From the NCBI GenBank assembly GCA_937889595.1, contig CALAOR010000093.1, positions 1 through 35,790 on the forward strand: a stretch of 35,790 nt of DNA. Reading direction: 5' to 3'. Shown here piece by piece: positions 24,084-30,686 of the stretch (position 1 is the stretch's first letter; each line of letters begins with the position of its first letter). The notes under the pieces were generated by a model that saw only the letters and a list, made by a program, of their open reading frames with translations, had not been told where the DNA came from and made no database searches. The translations under genes were made by a program, and so were the position numbers. This DNA is from an uncultured bacterium. Lineage in GTDB: Bacteria; Oederibacteriota; PGYV01; Palsa-1178.

Positions 24084-26567
24084 TTATTTGACAACAATAT
24101 TAAGCAGTTTGTTCGCCACAAATATTTTTTTGATTATTTCCCTGCCCCGGGTCCATTCCTGGACCTTTAAACTTGCAAAACCCGCTTTTTCAACTTCATC
24201 ACGGCTTAGGTCCACAGGCATCTGTATCCTGTCCCGTATTTTTCCCGAAACCTGGAACACAAACTCCACGGTATCTTCAACCAGCATCTTTTCGTCAAAC
24301 GACGGCCATTTGCATGTAAATATGCTTGATCTGTTCCCGAGCGCCTGCCATAATTCCTCCGAGAAATGCGGGACAAGGGGCGCCATTAATAATACCATAC
24401 TTTCCGAGGTAAATTTAAATAATTTTTTATCCGTTTCATCCTTCATGTCAAACTCTACGGGGTTAAATTCGTTAAAAAGTTCCATAATTGAGGCTACGGC
24501 GGTGTTAAACTGCTGTTCTTTGCCTATATCGTTTGTGACTTTCTGTATGGTCTGATGGACCTTCCGTAAAAGTTTTTTCCTCTGCGGGTCGGGCGTTTCA
24601 ATATCCGGCGCCGCGCTTTGACTATCCCCCCTGACATCGTCAATATGGGTTGAGATCTTCCTCCACACCCTGTTTAAGAACCTGCTTGCCCCTTCCACGC
24701 CTTCGTCGCTCCACTCCAGGTCCATAGGCGGAGGAGAGGCAAACAGCATAAACAGCCTTGCCGTATCAGAACCGTACTTGTCTATCATATCATCGGGGCT
24801 GACTGTATTGCCTTTTGATTTCGACATTTTAGCGCCGTCTTTTACCACCATGCCCTGCGTGAGAAGTTTTTTGAAAGGCTCGCTGCATGATATCAACCCC
24901 AGGTCCCTTAAGACATAAGTAAAAAACCTCGCGTATATAAGGTGCATGCACGCGTGTTCCGGGCCGCCCACGTACTGGTCCACGGGGAGTTCCCTGTCTG
25001 CTATTGCTTTGTCTATGGGCAGGTTCATGTTCTTCGCGTCGCAATACCTGATAAAGTACCATGACGAATCAACAAATGTATCCATGGTGTCTGTTTCCCT
25101 GCGCGCCGCCCCGCCGCACTTTGGGCATGTTACTTTCATGAATGACTGCGATCTTTCAAGCGGGTTACCCTTGCCCGTAAATTCAACGTCGAGAGGCAGT
25201 ATAACCGGCAAATTTTCGTCTTTTTCCATGACTATGCCGCATTTATCGCAGTATATGGCGGGTATCGGCGTCCCCCAGTAACGCTGGCGGGATAACAGCC
25301 AGTCCTTGAGTTTATAATTGACTTCGATCTTTCCCATGCCCTCTTTTTCCATCCAAGCGGCGATTTTCTTCTTTGCTTCTTCATTGTTCACGCCGTCAAA
25401 AACCGATGAATTAACCAGCACGCCTTCATCTTCATACGCGCATGCCATGGAATCAACTTCAAGCTTTTTATCTTCAGGCTGTATGACCACTATCATGGGA
25501 AGTTTGTAATTTTTTGCGAACTTAAAATCACGCTCGTCATGCGTCGGGACGGCCATGATGGCGCCTGTGCCGTAATCCATGAGCACGTAATTGCCTATCC
25601 ATACGGGCACCCTGCGGCCGTTGACCGGGTTTATGGCAAAAACACCGGTGTCCACACCTTCTTTTTCCATATTTATCAAAGTAAGCACGGTGATGTCACT
25701 CTTTTTTACCTTGTCCTGAAAGGCTTCGATCTCTTTTGCCTTGTCCGCACCCGAGTCTTTTTTTATCTTTTCGACCATGGGATGACCCGCCGCCAGCACC
25801 ACGTATGTGGCCCCGAATATGGTATCCGGCCTTGTCGTAAATACCGGCAGCTGTTCCCCTGTTTTTTCAACCTTAAAAAATATCCTTACGCCCTCGCTCC
25901 TGCCTATCCAGTTCTTCTGCATTAATTTTATCCGCTCGGGCCAGTCTATCTTATCATGCCCGTCAAGCAGTTCCTGGCTGTAGGCTGTGGTCTTAAAAAA
26001 CCACTGGGTCAGGTCCTTTTGCTCCACAACCGTCTCGCATCTCCAGCATTTGCCGTCATGCACCTGCTCATTGGCAAGCACCGTGCCGCAGTCCGGGCAC
26101 CAGTTGACCGCCGTTGCTTTCCTATAAGCCAGGCCCTTTTCATAGAACTTCTTAAAGAGCCACTGGTTCCACTTGTAATAACCCTCGTCACACGTCGCGA
26201 TTTCCCTGTCCCAGTCATATGACATGCCGAGCTTTTTAAACTGACCCCTGGCGTGTTCTATGTTTTTATAGGTCCACTGCGCGGGGTGAACCTTGTTCTT
26301 AATGGCCGCATTTTCCGCAGGCAGCCCGAATGCGTCGTAACCCATGGGGTGTATGACGTCGTACCCGTTCATCCTCATATAGTGCGCTATAACGTCGCCT
26401 ATGGTATATACCCGGACATGGCCCATGTGAAGATAGCCCGAAGGGTATGGGAACATCTCGAGCACGTAGTATTTGGTTCCAATCCCTTTTGCCTTGAAGG
26501 TTTTATTGGTTTCCCAGAATTTATGCCACTTGGCCTCTATTTCTTTGTAGGGGTAATGCTCTGCCAT
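24084..26567 (-). CDS. leuS: Leucyl-tRNA synthetase
   Basis: The product is 827 aa, full length for bacterial LeuRS, which charges tRNA-Leu. HIGH is HMGH at 47-50 (FPYPSGYLHMGHVRVYTIGD) and KMSKS is KMSKSKGN at about 579. The CP1 editing domain has TTRPDTIFGATY at about 242 and AVPTHDERD, the residues that remove mischarged amino acids. Two Cys pairs (CPDCG...CWRC and CDKCG...CPKCG) are probable zinc sites. The anticodon-binding and C-terminal domains (VEFVFQVSGKIRDRIQMP) are complete. GGAGG lies eight bases before the ATG. It heads the leuS-lptE-X-holA group; a repeat element separates it from the CorC-type gene. Confidence 0.98.
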   Translation of the reverse strand: MAEHYPYKEIEAKWHKFWETNKTFKAKGIGTKYYVLEMFPYPSGYLHMGHVRVYTIGDVIAHYMRMNGYDVIHPMGYDAFGLPAENAAIKNKVHPAQWTYKNIEHARGQFKKLGMSYDWDREIATCDEGYYKWNQWLFKKFYEKGLAYRKATAVNWCPDCGTVLANEQVHDGKCWRCETVVEQKDLTQWFFKTTAYSQELLDGHDKIDWPERIKLMQKNWIGRSEGVRIFFKVEKTGEQLPVFTTRPDTIFGATYVVLAAGHPMVEKIKKDSGADKAKEIEAFQDKVKKSDITVLTLINMEKEGVDTGVFAINPVNGRRVPVWIGNYVLMDYGTGAIMAVPTHDERDFKFAKNYKLPMIVVIQPEDKKLEVDSMACAYEDEGVLVNSSVFDGVNNEEAKKKIAAWMEKEGMGKIEVNYKLKDWLLSRQRYWGTPIPAIYCDKCGIVMEKDENLPVILPLDVEFTGKGNPLERSQSFMKVTCPKCGGAARRETDTMDTFVDSSWYFIRYCDAKNMNLPIDKAIADRELPVDQYVGGPEHACMHLIYARFFTYVLRDLGLISCSEPFKKLLTQGMVVKDGAKMSKSKGNTVSPDDMIDKYGSDTARLFMLFASPPPMDLEWSDEGVEGASRFLNRVWRKISTHIDDVRGDSQSAAPDIETPDPQRKKLLRKVHQTIQKVTNDIGKEQQFNTAVASIMELFNEFNPVEFDMKDETDKKLFKFTSESMVLLMAPLVPHFSEELWQALGNRSSIFTCKWPSFDEKMLVEDTVEFVFQVSGKIRDRIQMPVDLSRDEVEKAGFASLKVQEWTRGREIIKKIFVANKLLNIVVK

Positions 26568-26601
26568 TTTATGTTCCTCCGGAACGATGCAATGTTTTTT
26601 A

Positions 26602-26645
26602 GTTTAAAAGCCTGCTTTGAGAGGGGGGCTTGTCCCACTCTCTAC
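26602..26645. repeat. Direct repeat flanking the large element, left copy
   Basis: GTTTAAAAGCCTGC, a stem-like GAGGGGGGCTTGTCCCACTC, then TCTAC. It is 44 bases and nearly the same as 26851-26893. It lies between leuS and the large repeat element. Confidence 0.8.
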
Positions 26646-26852
26646 TGTCGGAAAACCCTATAAAACCATGAAATTCTTTATCGTGTCCGGTGTGGATGAA
26701 ATTTTTCTATGGCCTGTGCGCCACTAAAACCATTTATAATACAAGCTTGCCATGAACCCGAGCTCCGCGAGTGGTTCATGGCGCACAATCCATAGAAAAA
26801 TTTCATCCGCACCGGACACGACCTATCATTAAGGCCGTGTACCATTCGCAGT
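26644..26852. repeat. Large dispersed inverted-repeat element, copy 1, with nested hairpin
   Basis: Arms 26682-26712 and 26790-26820 (31 bases each, starting CGTGTCCGGTG and ending CACCGGACACG) pair almost fully, and the stem extends with GTGCGC/GCGCAC. Compared with copy 2 at 30479, this copy holds about 36 extra bases around CCATGAACC...GGTTCATGG (26750-26781), a 9-bp-stem hairpin in the loop. It carries no coding frame. Confidence 0.92.
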
Positions 26853-26893
26853 TTAAAAGCCTGCGTTTTAGAGGGGGCAAGCCCCCTCTCTAC
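26851..26893. repeat. Direct repeat flanking the large element, right copy
   Basis: GTTTAAAAGCCTGC, then a clean stem GAGGGGG-caag-CCCCCTC and TCTAC. It bounds the large element on the side of the CorC-type gene and has the same stem-plus-CTAC form as the small palindromes elsewhere in the window. Confidence 0.8.
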
Positions 26894-26904
26894 GAAATCT
26901 AAAT

Positions 26905-28188
26905 CTAAAGCGGTTTTGCGGCCGGCTCTATCTTTATCCTGGTTATTTTTCTTTCATCCGACCTGACAACCGTGAAAATAAAATTGCCGAATTTTGTGGT
27001 TTCGCCCGGTTTGGGGACGTAACCGAACAAAGCGGTCAAAAAACCGCTCATGGTATTGATATTTTCATCCTCGGGCAGGTCAAGCTTTAAGGGTTCGCCG
27101 TTTACTTTTGATATTTCGATCATGCCTCTTACCACGTACGCGCCGGAGCCTATGTCTTCGATCTCCTTTTCGTCAACATCGTACTCGTCGTGTATCTCGC
27201 CCACTATTTCCTCAAGTATGTCTTCAAGCGATACGAGCCCGGCCGTGCCGCCGAATTCATCCACAACTATGGCGACATGGAGTTTTCCTTTTTTGAATTC
27301 CTTAAGAAGGTCGCCCGCATTTTTTGTCTCGGGTATGAAGTAAGGGACCCTGATCAAATCATGGAATATGATAAGCCCCCTGTTTTTTATCATGGAAAGC
27401 ATGTCTTTTGTGTATATTATGCCGACTATATTATCCAGGCTGTCCTTGAAAACCGGCATCCTTGAGTAGCCCGCTTCCATGATGACATCGATGATCCTGT
27501 CTTCGCTCCAGTTTATGTCGACGGCGGTGATCGATGTCCTCGGCACCATGACCTGCTTAACCTGCATTTCATTGAACCCCATGATGCTTGCCATCATGGT
27601 TTTTTCCTGTTCGTCTATATACCCAGCCTCGGCGCTGACATTTAAGACTGTATCAAGGTCTTTCGCCGTGATCATGGGCACCGATGAAGACGCCTGCCCG
27701 CCGAAAAGGGTTATTAAAAAATTGCTTATTTTAAGGAATACTTCCGTGATGGGCCTGATTATCTTATATATCCTGACTATCGGGCCTATCAGTATAAGGC
27801 CGAGCTTCTCGGTATTGTGTATGGCGAATATTTTCGGCGAGATCTCGCCGAATATTATTATGATCACGGTAATGACGGCGGCCACAGCCACCGCTACAAC
27901 GGGCTCGTTTATGTTGAAAAACTTCGCTATCCTCAGCGACAGGAACGCACCGATCGTGGATGCAGCGATTGCCACCGTGTTTATGCATATTAAAAGCGTC
28001 GCGAGGAGCTTATTCGGGTCCGACACCCATACTTTCAGGTATTTTGACTTGGGGTGGTTGTTCTTTATGTTCGCTGCTATTTTTATCCTGCTCATACCTG
28101 TGATGGACGTCTCTGCCAGGGAAAAAAGGGCCGCAAGGAAGAAAAGAAAAAACAGCGAAATTAACTGCAGCTGCGTCATAAAGTCCAT
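26905..28188 (-). CDS. CorC/HlyC-type membrane protein (CNNM/DUF21 domain, CBS pair)
   Basis: The product is 427 aa. The N-terminal DUF21/CNNM domain (about 1-190) has four hydrophobic segments, starting [20 protein letters not shown], with [18 protein letters not shown] and [13 protein letters not shown]. Two CBS domains follow (about 205-330: [55 protein letters not shown]), then the CorC/HlyC transporter-associated domain ([13 protein letters not shown] to the end). Members are linked to Mg/Co or Na/Mg transport; older names are hemolysin or UPF0053. The ATG follows the TAA of ybeY without a gap, so the two are coupled; TGGAG lies upstream. A ybeY-corC pair is common in bacteria. Confidence 0.93.
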   Translation of the reverse strand: MDFMTQLQLISLFFLFFLAALFSLAETSITGMSRIKIAANIKNNHPKSKYLKVWVSDPNKLLATLLICINTVAIAASTIGAFLSLRIAKFFNINEPVVAVAVAAVITVIIIIFGEISPKIFAIHNTEKLGLILIGPIVRIYKIIRPITEVFLKISNFLITLFGGQASSSVPMITAKDLDTVLNVSAEAGYIDEQEKTMMASIMGFNEMQVKQVMVPRTSITAVDINWSEDRIIDVIMEAGYSRMPVFKDSLDNIVGIIYTKDMLSMIKNRGLIIFHDLIRVPYFIPETKNAGDLLKEFKKGKLHVAIVVDEFGGTAGLVSLEDILEEIVGEIHDEYDVDEKEIEDIGSGAYVVRGMIEISKVNGEPLKLDLPEDENINTMSGFLTALFGYVPKPGETTKFGNFIFTVVRSDERKITRIKIEPAAKPL

Positions 28189-28605
28189 TTATTTTTTCTC
28201 CAGTGCTTTTTTCAGGTATTTTTTCTCTTTTGCTTCCATTTTAACCCTGTCGGAACTTTTTATGTGGTCATATCCCGTCACATGTAAAACGCCGTGTATG
28301 AGCAGCCGGTTAAGCTCCTCTTCCAGCGACACTCCGTATTCCACAGCCTGTTCTTTTGCCCTGTCAACCGATATCAGTATGTCGCCGCCGGACAAAGACC
28401 CAAATGATATGACGTCAGTGGCCGAATTCTTCATCCTGTATTCCAGGTTGATTTTTTTTATGTAAGTATTATCCGTAAATACGAGGTTAATTTCAAGCCC
28501 TGTTTTGCCTTCGCGGCTTAAAACATAAAGCGCTGTTTCTTCAGGCTTAAAATGCGCCTTTATTTTTTTTTTAAACACAATATTAACCCTGTTTACAAGC
28601 GCCAT
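28189..28605 (-). CDS. ybeY: Endoribonuclease YbeY
   Basis: The product is 138 aa, slightly short for the family but complete. The metal site HGVLHVTGYDH supplies the HxxxHxxxxxH zinc triad at about residues 107-117; the family motifs YRMKNSATDVISF and GDILISVDRAKEQA precede it. YbeY acts in 16S rRNA 3'-end maturation and ribosome quality control. I chose the ATG at 28605, since longer starts would run into the palindrome at 28637. GGAG lies about 11 bases upstream. It is coupled to the CorC-type gene. Confidence 0.95.
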   Translation of the reverse strand: MALVNRVNIVFKKKIKAHFKPEETALYVLSREGKTGLEINLVFTDNTYIKKINLEYRMKNSATDVISFGSLSGGDILISVDRAKEQAVEYGVSLEEELNRLLIHGVLHVTGYDHIKSSDRVKMEAKEKKYLKKALEKK

Positions 28606-28636
28606 ATCGGATAAAGCTCCCGCATACAAACGACAA

Positions 28637-28660
28637 GGGCCGGACAATGCCGGCCCCTGC
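28637..28660. repeat. Short palindromic repeat between LysM gene and ybeY
   Basis: GGGCCGG and CCGGCCC form a 7-bp stem over ACAATG, followed by CTGC in place of CTAC. It is another member of the stem-plus-tag family; on the minus strand it could act as an intra-operon hairpin. Confidence 0.65.
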
Positions 28661-28682
28661 GTTTTTATTTGAAATAAAGTGA

Positions 28683-29111
28683 TTAATACTTGAGCGGAAG
28701 GGTTTTCCTCGGAGCCGTGTGCGCCCTGTAAGGAGGAGTGTCTTTCGCTTTCTGTATAGCGTCTTCTTTTTCCGTCGTGGACATGTCTTTTCTTACGTCA
28801 AGTTCCTGTCCGACTTCTATCAAATCCGGATCGGCAACCTGGTCCCTGTTCGCCTTGTACAAAAGCGGCCACTGGAACGGGTCCTGATAGATCTTGTTCA
28901 TGGATGATACCGCCCATAAGGTGTCACCTTTTTTAACCACGTACTTCATTCCAGGAACCACTGTCGGCACAGGTGTTGATTCCTCTACGGCAGCCTGCAT
29001 TGTGGGCTCGGGTGTAACATCGGGTTTTACAGTCTGTCTTGCGGCACAACCAATCGAGAAAACTACAAATGAAGCTGCTGCTAATACCGGTAATACTTTT
29101 GATAATTTCAT
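28683..29111 (-). CDS. LysM-domain lipoprotein
   Basis: The product is 142 aa. I chose the ATG at 29111 because GAGGAGG lies six bases upstream; six residues of a longer frame are discarded. A signal peptide with lipobox FSIGC gives a lipid Cys at about 22. After a Thr/Pro/Glu-rich linker (VTPEPTMQAAVEESTPVPTV), residues about 55-107 form a LysM domain (MKYVVKKGDTLWAVSSM, PFQWPLLYKANRDQVADPDL, VGQELDVRK), a family that binds peptidoglycan or chitin sugars. It probably tethers the outer membrane to the wall. It lies 14 bases after the 122-aa glycine-rich gene and shares its transcript. Confidence 0.9.
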   Translation of the reverse strand: MKLSKVLPVLAAASFVVFSIGCAARQTVKPDVTPEPTMQAAVEESTPVPTVVPGMKYVVKKGDTLWAVSSMNKIYQDPFQWPLLYKANRDQVADPDLIEVGQELDVRKDMSTTEKEDAIQKAKDTPPYRAHTAPRKTLPLKY

Positions 29112-29125
29112 GCTTTCCTCCTCGT

Positions 29126-29494
29126 TCAAAATTTTTGTGTTAATTGAATTCCCATCTTTTCCGCGTTGTACTGCACGAATATCACGTTTTCGTCAATTGA
29201 TGCTTTTATGGTTGACTTGTTCCTCATATTTATATGGTCCACGACCCCGTATACGCCGTAAGCGATCCCAAGTATGGCGCCTGCCAGCGTACCCCATCCT
29301 GCGCCGACCAAAAAAGTGGTCCCGTCTTTCTGACTGCCTTCCATATATGACGGGGTGGAAAAAGCAACTCCCATGGCCGCGCCAGCCGTAATGCCCATGA
29401 TCATATCCACGCCGACTATATTGCCGATATCACCGGCAAATATTGGGGCGCCAAGCACTGCCAAAACCATGGTGAGTAATATTATTTTTTTCAT
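29126..29494 (-). CDS. Small exported glycine-zipper-like protein
   Basis: The product is 122 aa. A signal peptide (MKKIILLTMVLAVLGAPIFAG) is followed by small-residue-rich hydrophobic stretches: IVGVDMIMGITAGAAMGVAF and FLVGAGWGTLAGAILGIAYG. The spaced Gly/Ala residues recall glycine-zipper membrane helices, which pack tightly and can form oligomers. The C-terminal 35 residues are soluble (STIKASIDENVIFVQYNAEK). It resembles half of the neighbouring 256-aa protein, so the pair may come from duplication. GGGGTG precedes the ATG. The function is not known. Confidence 0.8.
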   Translation of the reverse strand: MKKIILLTMVLAVLGAPIFAGDIGNIVGVDMIMGITAGAAMGVAFSTPSYMEGSQKDGTTFLVGAGWGTLAGAILGIAYGVYGVVDHINMRNKSTIKASIDENVIFVQYNAEKMGIQLTQKF

Positions 29495-29504
29495 GTCATC
29501 ACCC

Positions 29505-30275
29505 CTAAAAACCCAGATTGCAGCTTAGAACTGTGCTGCCGTCCATGTTCTGTATGTTCATAGCCCTTAATCTTCCCGTCATACCCCTGTACTGCTCGGG
29601 AATAAAAGTTTCGATCGAGCCGAGTATAAGTCCGATTCCTGCGCCTATCGCGGTGCCATAGCCTATGCCTTCCGATACATTTTCAAGGTGCCTGGTTTTG
29701 CCGTATGATATAAGGCCGCCCGCTGTGCCCAATAAGATCCCTATAACAGTCCCGCCGGCCAGGTCATAACCGTAATCATCCGACGCCGAATACCTGCTGG
29801 ATGTAGTCTGGTATAATGATAAACCGGCGCCGAGGGCCATACCCGTAAACATCCCTATGATGGTCCCTGTCACAAGCGGTTTTGTATCCCTGTTCATATT
29901 TTTCGAATAACCTATAAGCCCGCAGCCGGCGCCAATAATGCCGCCCTCAAATAAGCCGCCTATAATGTTCATGGAAGCAAGCGTGCCAATGTCATAACCC
30001 GTGGCAATAACTGTGTCAGTCACGCTTCCAGGCACGGGTGTTTTCTTTTTATACCTGTCTATTATGATTTCTTTTTCCGTGGTTTGATCTGATTTTCCGC
30101 CCTTGGTTATGGCGTCAAGCTTATCCTGGATTTTCTTCTGGATCTCGGTCATTTTATCGGCAGTCTTGGCTGGCGCGGGTACGGCTGTTGCAGTTGGAAC
30201 ACCCGCTGCGGCTGAGAAAACAACAGGCACAAAAAGCAATGAAAAAATCATGGCGGAAATAAGCACTTTTTTCAT
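29505..30275 (-). CDS. Exported glycine-zipper protein, larger paralogue-like
   Basis: The product is 256 aa. A signal peptide (ISAMIFSLLFVPVVFSAAAG) precedes an Ala/Pro/Lys linker with a short coiled-coil-like part (MTEIQKKIQDKLDAITKGG). Four Gly-rich hydrophobic stretches follow: IIGGLFEGGIIGAGCGLIGY, GTIIGMFTGMALGAGLSLYQ, GGTVIGILLGTAGGLISYG and IGYGTAIGAGIGLILGSIE. Its last residues (MDGSTVLSCNLGF) look like an amphipathic strand ending in Phe, as seen in outer-membrane proteins, and the 122-aa neighbour also ends in Phe. AGGAGG precedes the ATG. It heads the operon of glycine-zipper pair, LysM, ybeY and CorC-type genes. An envelope role is likely; the exact one is unknown. Confidence 0.8.
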   Translation of the reverse strand: MKKVLISAMIFSLLFVPVVFSAAAGVPTATAVPAPAKTADKMTEIQKKIQDKLDAITKGGKSDQTTEKEIIIDRYKKKTPVPGSVTDTVIATGYDIGTLASMNIIGGLFEGGIIGAGCGLIGYSKNMNRDTKPLVTGTIIGMFTGMALGAGLSLYQTTSSRYSASDDYGYDLAGGTVIGILLGTAGGLISYGKTRHLENVSEGIGYGTAIGAGIGLILGSIETFIPEQYRGMTGRLRAMNIQNMDGSTVLSCNLGF

Positions 30276-30320
30276 ACTTTAAGCCTCCTGTTTATCAGTT
30301 TTCCCGAAAATGTATATATA

Positions 30321-30348
30321 ATATTACCACATATAATACTTGTGTCAA
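30321..30348 (-). promoter_or_regulatory. Promoter of the glycine-zipper/LysM/ybeY operon
   Basis: TTGACA, a 16-base spacer, then TAATAT on the minus strand, about 45 bases before the ATG at 30275. Confidence 0.6.
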
Positions 30349-30475
30349 GATATTTTACCCAAAAAGTCCTTTTGGGAACAAGGAAAAACATGGTTTACAG
30401 TCGGAACAATGATCCAAAATAAAATCGGGGTTTCTTTCGCATCCGGGTGTGTAAGTTTTCCTGCGGAATCATCTT

Positions 30476-30686
30476 GATACTGTCGGAATACCCTATAAAA
30501 CCATGAAATTCTTTATCGTGTCCGGTGCGGATGAAATTTTTCTATGGCCTGTGCGCCACTAAAACCCTTATAATACAAGCGCACAATCCATAGAAAAATT
30601 TTATCCGCACCGGACACGACTTATCATTAAGGCCATGTACCATTCGCAGTAGCTTAAGGTACATGGAATGCTTTTCCGGCAGTATC
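30476..30686. repeat. Large dispersed inverted-repeat element, copy 2, with short terminal inverted repeats
   Basis: Bases 30479-30650 match 26644-26852 closely apart from the loop insertion. The 31-base arms are 30517-30547 and 30588-30618, one mismatch. Outside them GATACTGTCGGAA (30476-30488) and TTCCGGCAGTATC (30674-30686) form a 13-base terminal inverted repeat with one mismatch, and CATGTACC/GGTACATG pair inside the right end. The right end touches the stop codon of the polygalacturonase gene. The rest of the gap 30276-30475 shows only the operon promoter. Confidence 0.88.

Noticed and set aside
23755-24555. Plus-strand 266-aa frame opposite lptE and leuS
   Set aside because: Both minus-strand genes are well supported and the frame has no recognisable domain.
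26644-26852. Insertion sequence with transposase
   Set aside because: No open frame of useful size is in the element; it is non-coding and could at most be moved by a transposase encoded elsewhere.
27479-28465. Plus-strand 328-aa frame opposite the CorC-type gene
   Set aside because: The minus-strand gene has clear CNNM, CBS and CorC motifs; the opposite frame is an open shadow with hydrophobic runs copied from membrane segments.
28606-28647. Longer N-terminus for YbeY from a TTG at 28647
   Set aside because: It would start inside a palindromic repeat and lacks a ribosome site; the ATG at 28605 matches the family's N-terminus better.
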